Shown one piece after another: positions 12,961 to 23,059 of a DNA stretch of 64,000 nucleotides. Each line of letters begins with the position of its first letter. The stretch's first letter is position 1. The DNA lies in contig JAGTXK010000021.1 of assembly GCA_019096195.1 (NCBI GenBank), positions 434,001 to 498,000 on the forward strand, in the 5' to 3' direction. The notes below the pieces were generated by a model. The model did not search any database, was not told where the DNA came from, and saw only the letters and a program-made list of their open reading frames with translations. The position numbers were made by a program, and so were the translations under genes. Source of the stretch: Boletus sp. NGJ. Taxonomy: Eukaryota > Basidiomycota > Agaricomycetes > Boletales > Boletaceae.

Positions 12961-14300
12961 TTTTTTTTTTTTTCAACCGATCAATAACGGGTCTATTTCT
13001 TTTTCAAATAAGAGTACTGCACACAAGTCTTTTATTATTATTATTTTTCCCAACGACATGTGACTACCAAGTTGCTTCTTTCACGTTGATGGATCGAGAC
13101 ATGATCCGATCGCTCGCCAGGTACCGTCGGAGGTATGGCCCGACCTGCTTCCGTTTTTTTTTTTTCTGGAAACATGTTTCGGGTGTACGTACCGTGGTCC
13201 ATTTTCGGGGATTTGTATGCCGGTAAGACCTAGATGCGGGATATCTGCCACAGTTCTCGTGGTACAGTGGGGCGGTTACGTAATCGACGCTCGCCGAGGG
13301 GCCGGGGGACGATCCGGGCAGATTCGGATTTTGTCAGCGTGTGTGACGCATCTCGGCTCGCTTGGGGTCGTTGGCTGGCGAGCGACGGTCGTCTGGGCGA
13401 TGGTGGAGCGAGTGGTTGCTCGGAGGCGTTCAGAGCCAGATCTCTCACTGAGGCGGTCCGAGTCAACACTCTGAGCGTCGCGTCGCTCTAGTCATTATGC
13501 CGATCAAACCTCGTCGTGGCGTTGTTTTACAAGTTTGGGGATTCATCGACGTGTTGAAATCTCCGGGAGGGAGGAATGAACCCTTTGTATGCCGACGACT
13601 CGGATCTAGATGTAGCGGACATGTTTCAAACCGTCCCGCGGACGTACGCGATATGACCCCGAGGCTTGCGTACGGAATAGAATGCAGGACTTGAGCGCGT
13701 TCGTACATCGAATTGTGTCACCCCGTCCGTGGCGGGTTCGTAAATATTATCTCGAGTGTTCGTTGATGTTTTCAGGAACGATGCGCCGGCAGGGACATGC
13801 GCATCTATTCGTCTGCGCACCTCGTATCTCCGCCAGTTTCAAGGGCTACGGTCCGAGAAAGTCGGGCGTCTTCCTGTCTAGGATAATGTTTACATCTTAA
13901 CCCGGCGCTAATCAACGAGCTGGTTCGATGACCACTCGGTGGTAAACCGGGCTTGAGCTTGAGGTCGGGTGCGTCGATAGAGGGAACGACTGGCGGGGTG
14001 TGTTCACTTGTTGAGGTCAGGAATCGATTGGGCTAACCGTCTGCACGGCCAACATGTCGAGAGACGCGCATGCTTGTGAGACCAGCCTTTGTGTGCAACC
14101 CTGATCCAAACAGTGGCAACGTCAAAAGCGATTCGGGTTCAAGCGTTATCATCCTCGCGCGGCTTTTTTTTCGTCGAGCCGTTCAAACAGGTGAGTTCTA
14201 TTGCGGGTGGTCCCGGACTGAACGCATCCCAGGTATTCCAAGGTCAGCGTCACAACGGATCGCGCTTCTTTGGATTACCATGACTGTGATCTAGACCTTG
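12961..14300. other. Gene-poor stretch between two relics
   Basis: No intact gene. Frames of 60-90 codons on both strands show no family I can name. T-rich runs lie at about 12957-12974 and 13155-13167. The stretch could hold further decayed coding sequence, since it lies between two recognisable relics. Confidence 0.35.
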
Positions 14301-15520
14301 TGCTACCTCGGATTTCTCGACAATGTAATCCGTATACACCAGGAGCAAACTCAACCACGGTGAACGGCTCGCGTGCCTTCACAAACAGTGTTTGGCATTG
14401 GGTTGGCGGGCCGTACGTGCACGCTTGCGTCTTCCTTGTGCATCAGAAGCATTGGTCCAACTTCTATGAAGACTGTGATTGAGATTCTAGGTGCTATGCG
14501 AAAGCCTCCAATCATACAGCTCACTATCATCGAGCTCTTCCCCAGATCTATCTCCAAGTACATCAGATCGGGCTCTGATTACCGTCGCTGCGGTCATGTA
14601 GGTCTTGGCATCTATTCATCCCGATGCCATCACGCATATCACGAGGATCATCGTGGTGGATTCAGCGGATATATTCAATATTTCCCAGGGAGTGTTCACT
14701 GTGTGGACCGGGAGCGGCGCTGTGGAAGCAATTCCGTGTTCGCAACCGCCAATCCAGTACAGATGCTTGTGGGATATGGTATGGGCTTTGACACTTTGTC
14801 TGGTAACATCCTTTTCATAGCTAGGCGGGGTAGACGTATGGCTTTTACGATCAGAAAACATCCCCCCATTGTGGCAACTACGTGCTTGGGACTCGCACAT
14901 TGTGTTTTCAGAACTTGTGTAATAGGTTAGCATGAGTCTCTACTATCCTTCGGATCTAAGCGTGTCCTCCCGCACGACCTGTCTGACGACGACCGTACGC
15001 GCAGTCCAAGTCGCCACACCTTCCCACCGCGACAATTGAGAAAGCGAGTTTCCTCCGCCGTAGTCGGTGCACGCCTGAGTAATCGAACAAGCGTGTCAAA
15101 AAATGTTCCCAGCGCACAAGTACCACCACGAAGCATGGACAACATACTTGACCTCTTTTGTGTTTTATCCAACGGGTCCCCCTCTGTGGCATCGGATAGA
15201 TTCCACGAGTCCCTGGTACCTTGCATGTCAATGGCACTCGCCAATCAGCATCCAAATCATCTTCCGCGGCGCGTTCAAGCTGGTCGAACCTTCATTAGAC
15301 AGTGTCATCACCTGCCCGATCTGAGCAAGACCCTCGGCATGATTCCAGCGGGGCAGAATGAAACGCGAACATGGCTACCAAACCGCGGATTTTGTTGACG
15401 CCTTGACAGCACTTTACTCATGTCACGGACGTTTGGTCCCCTCGGTCTCATCGTCGTGTGTCGTGGTCATTGTCCCTCGCACCCACGTTCACATGTCCCC
15501 GAAGCATCCGAACCTTGTTG
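14300..15520 (+). pseudogene. Probable decayed wax-synthase-domain (MBOAT-like) gene
   Basis: Fragments resemble fungal wax-synthase-domain proteins (multi-pass membrane O-acyltransferases, TRI7-like). In order: MRKPPIIQLTI near 14495, FNISQGVFTVWTG near 14675, PPIQY and LWDMVWALTL near 14750-14800, then after a stop GVDVWLLRSENIPP near 14825, and PPLWHRIDSTSPW near 15179, which resembles the family's PPLWHRP...W.RRWHQ box. The frames change between blocks and stops interrupt them. The order and spacing fit one decayed gene on the plus strand. Individual similarities are short, so the family name is tentative; ends are approximate. Confidence 0.42.
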
Positions 15521-15963
15521 TGATTAGTAGCAAATATACTCGTTGGAGCCCCTTGAGAGACACTTGATCCGGTTTCGAGTGACAGACGCTACGAGATTCA
15601 CCGGGCCATGAGCGCCTTGCGGTTAGGTTAGTGCCACGCATTGGCCAGTTCCGGCCACGACGAGTTGGAACCGGCGCAATGACGAGTCGACTTTCTTGTC
15701 AGGTTGCTGAATGCGTGGGTCTGTTTGCTAACTCGACTACGAACCCTGGAGAACAGAATGGCCGCTTGCCACACATCCCCTGAGAGGCTCCGCTGTCGTC
15801 TGAGAGTCAAGGCTATTTCTGAGGGCGACGAGCAATACACGTTCGTTTGTGCTATATTCCCTCGGACCACGGTTGTGGAAAAGGGCAAGCCACAATATGA
15901 CCAAGCGGTGGCAGTATATATCACTCAGCTTGCTCACTCGCTTTCTCATCACCATCTACCGTC
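15521..15963. other. Upstream region of transaldolase gene
   Basis: Intergenic. A TATATA element at 15915-15920 lies 44 bp before the transaldolase ATG and could be part of its core promoter. Nothing else was recognised. Confidence 0.4.
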
Positions 15964-17509
15964 ATGACTACCTCCCTCGACCTCCTCAAGCAGACCGGCA
16001 CCATCGTCGTCTCAGACTCTGGCGACTTTGAGTGTAAGCGTGCCCTTTTTCCCGTGGAGGAGCACCAACGCTGATGAGGCTGACTGGACTTGCGATCTTA
16101 TCAGTAATCGATGTCTACAAACCACAGGTACGTCCAGATTTCATTTACCCAGGGACACGTCGCATAACGAGAACCGAGTAGGATGCGACCACGAACCCAT
16201 CCCTAATCCTGGCCGCCGCCAATAAACCCGGTTATGCGCGTCTCATCGACGTCGCCGTCAAGTACGGAAAGAGCAACGGTGGTTCCCTCGAGGACAAGAC
16301 CAACGCCGCCCTGGACCGTTTGGTATGAATGGAAGCGTTTTCTTTTTTTGCCACATCCCCTTCACACCACCACCACCCTCATTTAGCTCGTCGAATTCGG
16401 AAAAGAAATTCTCGCAATTATTCCCGGGCGTGTGTCGACGGAGGTCGACGCGCGTCTCTCCTTTGACAAAGAAGGCACCATTAACAAGGTAAATTGAACT
16501 CGATCACGCGAAAACGTAATTCGGCAAAGCCAGCTGATGACCTTTTGACTTGTTCTCGTTATCAAGGCCAAAGAGCTCATTGCCCTCTACGAATCGATCG
16601 GTATCAAGAAGGAGCGTATCCTCATCAAGATCGCATCGTCGTGGGAGGGCATCCAGGCAGCGCGTTACCTCGAAAGCACTGGCATTTCGTGCAATCTCAC
16701 GCTTCTCTTCGGCTTCACTCAGGCCGTTGCCTGCGCCGAAGCAGGCGTCACCCTCATTTCGCCCTTTGTTGGTCGCGTAAGCAGACCTTTTTTTTTTTTT
16801 TTCTATTCGGATCTTTCCAACATGTGCCTCCCACTTTTTCCAATTCATTCTTTCCAAATAGATCCTCGACTGGTACAAGAAGTCGACTGGCAAAAACTAT
16901 GAAGGTGATGAGGACCCTGGTGTCATATCGGTCAAGAGGATCTTCAACTACTACAAACAACACGACTACCGGACCATCGTCATGGGTGCCAGTTTCCGTA
17001 ACGTACGTCAACCCTTCCCTCCCCTCCCCCCTCCCCCCTTGTTCTGATTCACCAACCCTCCGTCGATTGCATCCTCCTGGTTGGTTTCCGACAGATTGGC
17101 GAAATCAAAGCGTTGGCCGGTGTCGACTTCTTGACCATCTCCCCGGCCCTGCTCGAGGAACTCAAGAACTCGACGGACCCTGTACCCAAGAGACTGGATG
17201 CCTATGGAGGTGGGTTACGTTCACTCTCGAGGGAAGACGTGGCATAGTTACTGATTATCCTTTTTTTTATTTTTTATTTTATTTTGTCCATTGTCACCCT
17301 CCCCTTGTCGTACCCCCCCCATGATCGTTGGATTCTATCTAGCGCTCGAGCCCATCACAAAGGTCTCCTACGTCGACAACGAGCCCGAATTCCGCTGGAC
17401 CCTCCTCCAAGACCAGATGGCCTTTGACAAGCTCCACGAAGGCATCAAGAAATTCGCAGAGGACGGGGAGACGCTCAGGGCTCTCCTCCGTCAAAAGGTC
17501 GCTGCCTAA
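15964..17509 (+). CDS. TAL1: Transaldolase
   Basis: Cytosolic transaldolase of the non-oxidative pentose phosphate pathway; it moves a dihydroxyacetone unit from sedoheptulose 7-phosphate to glyceraldehyde 3-phosphate. Eight exons: 15964-16033, 16105-16127, 16182-16322, 16387-16488, 16567-16776, 16862-17002, 17095-17209, 17343-17509, giving 322 residues, the normal length. Landmarks: VVSDSGDF, then [18 protein letters not shown] spanning the exon 2/3 junction, [29 protein letters not shown] (with the Schiff-base lysine in the LIKIAS motif), [36 protein letters not shown] and [17 protein letters not shown]. Exon 2 is only 23 nt. All catalytic blocks are intact. It converges on the RING gene. 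Confidence 0.97.
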
Positions 17510-18164
17510 ACGTTTGCCAAGGTTCATTTCCCCCCCTTTAGATGGAATTGTACGAGTAAAAAAAAAAAAGGAACACGTTATTTCGAGGATCGTACGAGGG
17601 AAGGGGAAGCATGATGCATATTGTTTTTTCGTGTATGTAGATACGGTACGTGAAATGTCAACGGTGACGAGTCCCCATCTCGATCATCCATCCCCGTGGT
17701 TACATGGGACGTCTTCCATTCTGAATCATGACTACTTACGGGTTAGTGGTGTGCCGTCAACCTCATATGCGGGGGGGGGGGTCCATCCATGCCAACGACA
17801 TTCCCCACCCCCTCGGAATTTCGAGATCACGACAAATCAGCAAAAAGAAACGTCTCGAGCGCAAAGCTTAAAAAAAGGAAGAGGCATTACGATTCGTCGT
17901 GGCTACAAAAGTACAAATGACCAGTCGTCTAATTAATGAGTTGGTGTAAACGAATAAGCGATCGGTGTCATGGATACTACGAGACGGAAGTGAAGGAGAA
18001 GAATGTTTGTACGAGACCAAGGAAAATCCCTTGCGAGCTCTGATGGACCTGGATGGGTTTCGTGTCATCCTAGGTGATCGAATCAACAGGAACCCACTCG
18101 ATGATTTGACAGGAAAACGTACGATAGAACGAGCTCCAGCAATGTAGATCCATCCAGAATCCGG
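17510..18164. other. Convergent intergenic region
   Basis: 655 bp between the stops of transaldolase (+) and the RING gene (-). It should hold both 3' untranslated regions. It contains an A-run near 17559-17569 and a G-run near 17770-17780. No gene was seen. Confidence 0.45.
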
Positions 18165-20807
18165 TCAGAGCGCAGACACCCCCAATTCCCACACCTCCCT
18201 CGTCACACACCCGACAGACCTGCACACCGGACAAGACACCTCGACCAATGGCTCCGTCTTGTGGTCGCTGCCCCATCCCGCAACACGCTCGGCGCTGACC
18301 AGACAAGCAGGATGGAACGCATGCGCACATACAGGCGCATGGCCATTAGGTTCAGGCAGCGGTTGGATAGACACTTGCTTCGTCAATGACACGGATGGCT
18401 CGGGATAAGGGTCGTCGTCACAGGGACCAACACCGCAGCTCGTGTCGGAACAGCGCAGACCCTGCTCTCGTTCTCGCTGCTCAATGCGTTGTCGCAGTGA
18501 CGGGCCAGGGGCAGGCGGTAGAATCCATGTTTTTCTCTCCCGGTGGGGAGGCATAGGACGTGTGGGTCGGAACATGTTTGGACGGAGTGGAATGATCGGA
18601 ACGACGCGAGGATGGCCCATGGGAGGAGGGACAGGCTGGGGCCCGGTAGCTTCCGGCGCTGGCATAGCTTGCGGTTGAGGTTGAGCACCCACCGCGGGCG
18701 CAGGCCCTTGCGCATTTATCACTTGCGGGATAATATTCCGTGTTGTACGCAAAAGACCCTCGATCAATGAATGTAGATCTTGAGCAAGCCCGTTGGGGTT
18801 TGCAGCACCATTTCCGCCAGCGGCACCGATGCCCGCTCCGCCATTGTCAGTACCCTCGGCATTATCACGGGCATCACCACCTCGTTCTTCAGGGGGTGGA
18901 CCACCAACAAACATATCGAACCCTATCGTCACGACGTCAATACCTGCAGGCGCAAACGGATACTCGTTAGTCGAGCTCGGCAGAGACACTGTGCGCAAAT
19001 GCGGCGTGGTGGGCAGAAATGACGTACCCTGGTTGCCATCTCCAGGTGCTTGCGCTCCATTTGGTCTCAGAGGTACTTGAATGGCTGGGAAAGACAGCAT
19101 AGGCATCCCGGAGGGGACTCCGGGCATGGCGACGAATGGATCGAAACCTAGTGGTGCGCCCCCTTGTCCAGCGGGGGGAATCGGTACAGGACCAGGTGGC
19201 ACCGCGTCTGTTGCAGCATGGGAATCTGCAGTTGTAGGGTCTATCGAGGGAGCAGCAGCGTCAGCCGCACGAACACCGGCAGGACGAGCCTCCAAAGGAA
19301 CTCCAGCCGCAGCCTGAGGGTCAGCTGGCGCTGGGTTTGGAACGGCATTACCTGGTTGGGCAGGAGGACCACGACTGAACACACGTCGAGGGGGAGGGGT
19401 ATAGGTAAGGTTTTCCGGGTCGATGTTGAATCTGCAGGTCGGGCACGTTGCCTGCCTTGCCCTTGTGAACCACGGTAGCAGACATGAAGTATGGAACACA
19501 TGAGCACATGGAAGGCAAATGATCTTGGCTGCTTCTGAATCCGAACAGGGCGGGTCTGAGGCGGGAGGTGCGTCAACGTCCATCACATGATCCTCTGTAT
19601 GCGCCTCCGATGATTGCGGTACTTCGCCTCCTGAAAACTGCCAACCACTAAACCTGTCGCCCTCGACATCCAGTAGCGAGTCCCAGCAGATAGCGCATCC
19701 AGACGACGACGATCCTTCGGCATTAGAATCAAGGTGCCCTCCCGGTGCACCTCCAACACGTTCTAACCTCTTCACGAGCCCAAAAGGGACAACCTCCAGA
19801 CCAGCAACCAGCTTCTTTGCTCGCTCCGGGTCTTCACGCGCCTCATCTAAACCATGAAACTCTTGGAAGAATGCTGTAAACGATGCCAACAGCTCCTCTC
19901 GGGCAGCTGCATCCATACCAAACATCCCCGAGGCCGCGCCCTGACCGCCACCAGCAGGTCCCGTCGGATTACCTGGCGGATGGCCAACGAGGGGTATGGT
20001 AAAAGTGAATCCTGCTATTAAGATCGGGACACCGCGCGGCGCGTGACCGGGGGTTGGATTATTGTCTGCAGGTGACGGATCTGCAGTACCCTCACCAGTA
20101 TGTGTGTGCTCATGTTGAGCGTCCCCCGGAGGAGGGCCCACGCCAAACAAGGCACCGAATAAGCCCGGTGGAGGACGAGGCGGTTGCTGTGGGTTAGCAT
20201 TCTGCGGCGCAGCATCGCCCGGTGGAGGAGGACCACCTACACGCTCTGAGGGGTGTCGACGGTCCCTAGCGTCGTCCCCGTCATCGTCCACACGAGCACG
20301 TCGAGTACCAATCATAGGTTCGAGGGGAGGAGGATCGCCTTCAGTGTCCGTCCAAACACTATTGCGATCATCGTCCACGTGGATGCCCTGATGTGGCGGT
20401 ACCAAGTTGAAAGTGGCGAGGCCCACGTCTGAGTCATTCGACGAGTCGGTGTCGGAGCGCAGCTCTGGCATGGAATCATCGTCTTCATCGCGCTGCGAAT
20501 CGAGTTGAGGATGAGGTGGCATATCAACGTCTGCAGGTGGGAACGCGGAGGATATAGACGGGTTAGGCGCGGCTGGGTGGGCGGTGACCGTGGGGTGGGT
20601 GTCGTGTCTGCCGTCCACAGAATTCAACGGCTCGAGGGGTGACATATTATTATTCGTACGATCCCGCGAGCCGCTACTGGAATCATGATCCCTAGCGAAG
20701 GCGTGGTTGATATTTCGGAAGACATTTTGGATAGTGGTTCCGATATTGAAGCCGTGGGGGAAGGGCCGACCGCGAGTGTTGTTATTATCTTGGTTGTCGT
20801 TGTTCAT
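18165..20807 (-). CDS. RING-H2 zinc finger protein, probable E3 ubiquitin ligase
   Basis: Single exon of 880 residues. Residues 1-365 are low-complexity, rich in Asn, Asp, Pro and Gly, apart from a short helical patch near 300-350 (AAREELLASFTAFFQEFHGL). A RING-H2 finger follows: CAIC at about 371-374, then after a 55-residue insertion CLPCAHVFHTSCLLPWF and CPTC near 431-458. The ligand order is C-C-C-H-H-C-C-C. A Pro/Ala/Gly-rich linker leads to a second Cys/His cluster at about 800-880 (CSDTSCGVGPC, CAHAFHPACL, SCPVCRS), which may be another degenerate RING. RING-H2 proteins normally recruit E2 enzymes for ubiquitin transfer; the substrate is unknown. The long finger insertion and lack of introns are unusual for this window. 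Confidence 0.82.
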   Translation of the reverse strand: MNNDNQDNNNTRGRPFPHGFNIGTTIQNVFRNINHAFARDHDSSSGSRDRTNNNMSPLEPLNSVDGRHDTHPTVTAHPAAPNPSISSAFPPADVDMPPHPQLDSQRDEDDDSMPELRSDTDSSNDSDVGLATFNLVPPHQGIHVDDDRNSVWTDTEGDPPPLEPMIGTRRARVDDDGDDARDRRHPSERVGGPPPPGDAAPQNANPQQPPRPPPGLFGALFGVGPPPGDAQHEHTHTGEGTADPSPADNNPTPGHAPRGVPILIAGFTFTIPLVGHPPGNPTGPAGGGQGAASGMFGMDAAAREELLASFTAFFQEFHGLDEAREDPERAKKLVAGLEVVPFGLVKRLERVGGAPGGHLDSNAEGSSSSGCAICWDSLLDVEGDRFSGWQFSGGEVPQSSEAHTEDHVMDVDAPPASDPPCSDSEAAKIICLPCAHVFHTSCLLPWFTRARQATCPTCRFNIDPENLTYTPPPRRVFSRGPPAQPGNAVPNPAPADPQAAAGVPLEARPAGVRAADAAAPSIDPTTADSHAATDAVPPGPVPIPPAGQGGAPLGFDPFVAMPGVPSGMPMLSFPAIQVPLRPNGAQAPGDGNQGTSFLPTTPHLRTVSLPSSTNEYPFAPAGIDVVTIGFDMFVGGPPPEERGGDARDNAEGTDNGGAGIGAAGGNGAANPNGLAQDLHSLIEGLLRTTRNIIPQVINAQGPAPAVGAQPQPQAMPAPEATGPQPVPPPMGHPRVVPIIPLRPNMFRPTRPMPPHRERKTWILPPAPGPSLRQRIEQREREQGLRCSDTSCGVGPCDDDPYPEPSVSLTKQVSIQPLPEPNGHAPVCAHAFHPACLVSAERVAGWGSDHKTEPLVEVSCPVCRSVGCVTREVWELGVSAL

Positions 20808-21033
20808 ATGGAGTCACTGAGCGAGGTGGTGGTGGTAGAAGCGAAGTGGGGGTGTCGGTGAGACGTGGAGTGGCCGACGCTGTCTTAGTGACGCTTATTT
20901 GTTCCGCTCGCGTAAACACCAGAACGTTCGCCCAAGCGATCGCCACTGCTCTCGCGCCTTCCCGCGGTCGCGTGTTCGATCCACAACAATGGCATTTTAT
21001 TAACACCCATAATACAGTATAGACGTCCATGTA

Positions 21034-23059
21034 TCACAGCGTCTTAGCCTTGCGCTTCTGCTTTCGCTTGCGCAGGTATCGTCGTACAGCAGGGACACCG
21101 AACTGCCACCCTCGTCAGCGTGTCGCACCCAAGAGTCGGGGAACAACAACCTACCCGGACAATCGGATACAGCACCAAAAGTGTTCCGCCGATGATCCAG
21201 CCCCATTGCACATGGATGGGTAGGGGCTCCTGGAACATTCCTCGGCTCCATTTGGTAATCACCAGCATCTCTGTCAAGACCGTGGCGAGCAACAACCAAC
21301 AATGTTGTCCCATGCGCCGTGCTTTTCTGTCGGTCGGATGAGCCACGTGTCACTTTATGGACTGGGGAACATACTTTGGGTCATTAATATACTGGTATAA
21401 CTCCCTCACGGCCGGTAAAGCGCACAAGAAGACAAATGCGAGTCTCATTATGACGATAGGATGATCAGGCTCCATCCATAATAATGACTAGAGTTGCCGT
21501 TCATGATCAACGGGGCTGATCGAGACTATAGATCGCTTACCTTCAAGTAAAACGGGTTTAGCTCCGCAGCGAGGAATACCGCAAGGAGCAGAACGACCAT
21601 GACATAGTGACGGAATGATGTTGTCCCCTCCCACTTGAAAGCCGTCCAATCATGCGGTGAAAATTGGCTGAGGACCCGCTTTGCCTTTGAGCGTAACCCC
21701 CGTGTTTGTCGCAACCCGCGCCATTCATACGGCTAGATGGCATTCCGGTCCGACTGACTGAGAAAAGGAGAATTGTGTGGATGGCGACATACCTTTACTT
21801 CCAGATACTGACAAGTTTTCATCCCTACGTGCCTCATTAGGTTGTTGGTGGCTGTATGCGAAAAAGCTGAAACACACCAAGATACGTTCCTAACCAGTTG
21901 CAGAGCAGAACATCGAGAATCCACTGAGCGATAAGATATCAGTCACCGATAAACCCGGAACAAGGAGGGATTACATGGTCCCACCAGCACTGGAAAACTG
22001 TGAGTGCCTTGCGGAGATAGGGGATCTAGAACAGACAGACCTCGGCGAAGTTCGGTAGTTGATGCTGTAGACTATATTCGGCGAATTCAAATGCTATGCT
22101 CAAGATCTTCAGTGACGGAATCAGCCACCCGTTCTCAAAGGACTATCAATAAAGAGGGCACACCCAGCAGAACCAATAATCACGCAATACCATCGCCTTT
22201 CCAAACCAACCCAAGGCATGGGCAAAGCAGAATATGTCAATCGCATTCTGGGCAATCAACGATTCACTGCATTTCAGGAGAGATGCATCGAAGAAAAAGC
22301 AAAGCTGACCAAGATGTTCTTAGAGGTTAGATCGCAATTTTCCGCGTAGCTCTTCTCGGGAAGGGGGACATTCAGGGTAGGATCCAGGAACGTCATCATT
22401 CGTCTCGCAGAGCGAAGATCCTGAAAGAGTAAGAAAACCAGTGCGAGTTCATAGAGCAAGTTGATCCCTAGCACGATGCGCCAAAACGCCGGGTGCGGTC
22501 GTATGAACGGCCCGTCCCGGAATTGAATCATGGAAAACATTAAGAAGGAAGCCATTGCGGCGTAAACTCCACTGAATATGAATGAGATCGAGAGGGGGAA
22601 AGAGGAAATGGAGAGCGCATACACGCGACGTTTGTCTCGCCCTTCTGCAAGAACGTCGGGAGACATGGCAATATAAGCCAAAGCGGCAAGACCAAGAGAA
22701 AGGGCGGTCAGGGTGATGGGTTTGTAGAAGAATCTAGCGGGGTTTCGGTAAGAGCACAAGGAGAACCCGGGTTGACATACTCTACAGAGGTATCGCTGCG
22801 TTCTTGGAAAGGGGTTATTCGAGTGTAAGGCTCGGTGCGATCTGCCTTGAAACGCGTCAATCTTTTGATAGAACGGTGCTTGACCGGCAACATACATCAA
22901 ACCCTGGGTGTACATCAATCGGTGTTTCGAATAGTCGCCTTCGTACTCACAACGAACGGGAGTGCCATGTAGGCCAGGCCTAGGCTCCGGTTCGGACGGA
23001 GAGGGCAATACATCCAAGGGTTCGTTGGGGGAAGTTGGTGAGCCAGATTCTGAAGTCAT
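21034..23059 (-). CDS. Phosphatidylserine synthase, base-exchange (PTDSS) type
   Basis: ER membrane enzyme of the animal/plant PTDSS1/2 family, which makes phosphatidylserine by exchanging serine for the head group of PC or PE. I resolve about 13 exons. Well-supported ones are 23059-22951, 22841-22781, 22733-22623 and a 15-nt exon at 21989-21975 encoding CWWDH. Hallmarks in order: FFYKPITLTAL, MIQFRDGPFIRPHPAFWR, LDPTLNVPLPEKSYAENC, FAHALGWFGKAMVLRDYW, FEFAEYSLQHQLPNFAE, then CWWDH, WILDVLLCNWLGTYLG, MKTCQYLEVK, HYVMVVLLLAVFLAAELNPF, CWLLLATVLTEMLVITKW and a basic tail (RRYLRKRKQKRKAKTL). The membrane segments and motifs follow the family from end to end. The yeast enzyme Cho1 is unrelated (CDP-alcohol family). 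The N-terminal exon is the least certain part. Confidence 0.9.

Noticed and set aside
13217-13491. Overlapping frames on both strands between the GH3 relic and the wax-synthase-like relic
   Set aside because: Neither strand gives a recognisable domain; open frames on both strands are expected in GC-rich DNA.
18980-19030. A possible 39-bp intron in the RING gene
   Set aside because: GT and AG ends are present but the length is below the usual minimum and the frame is open through it, so the single-exon model is simpler.
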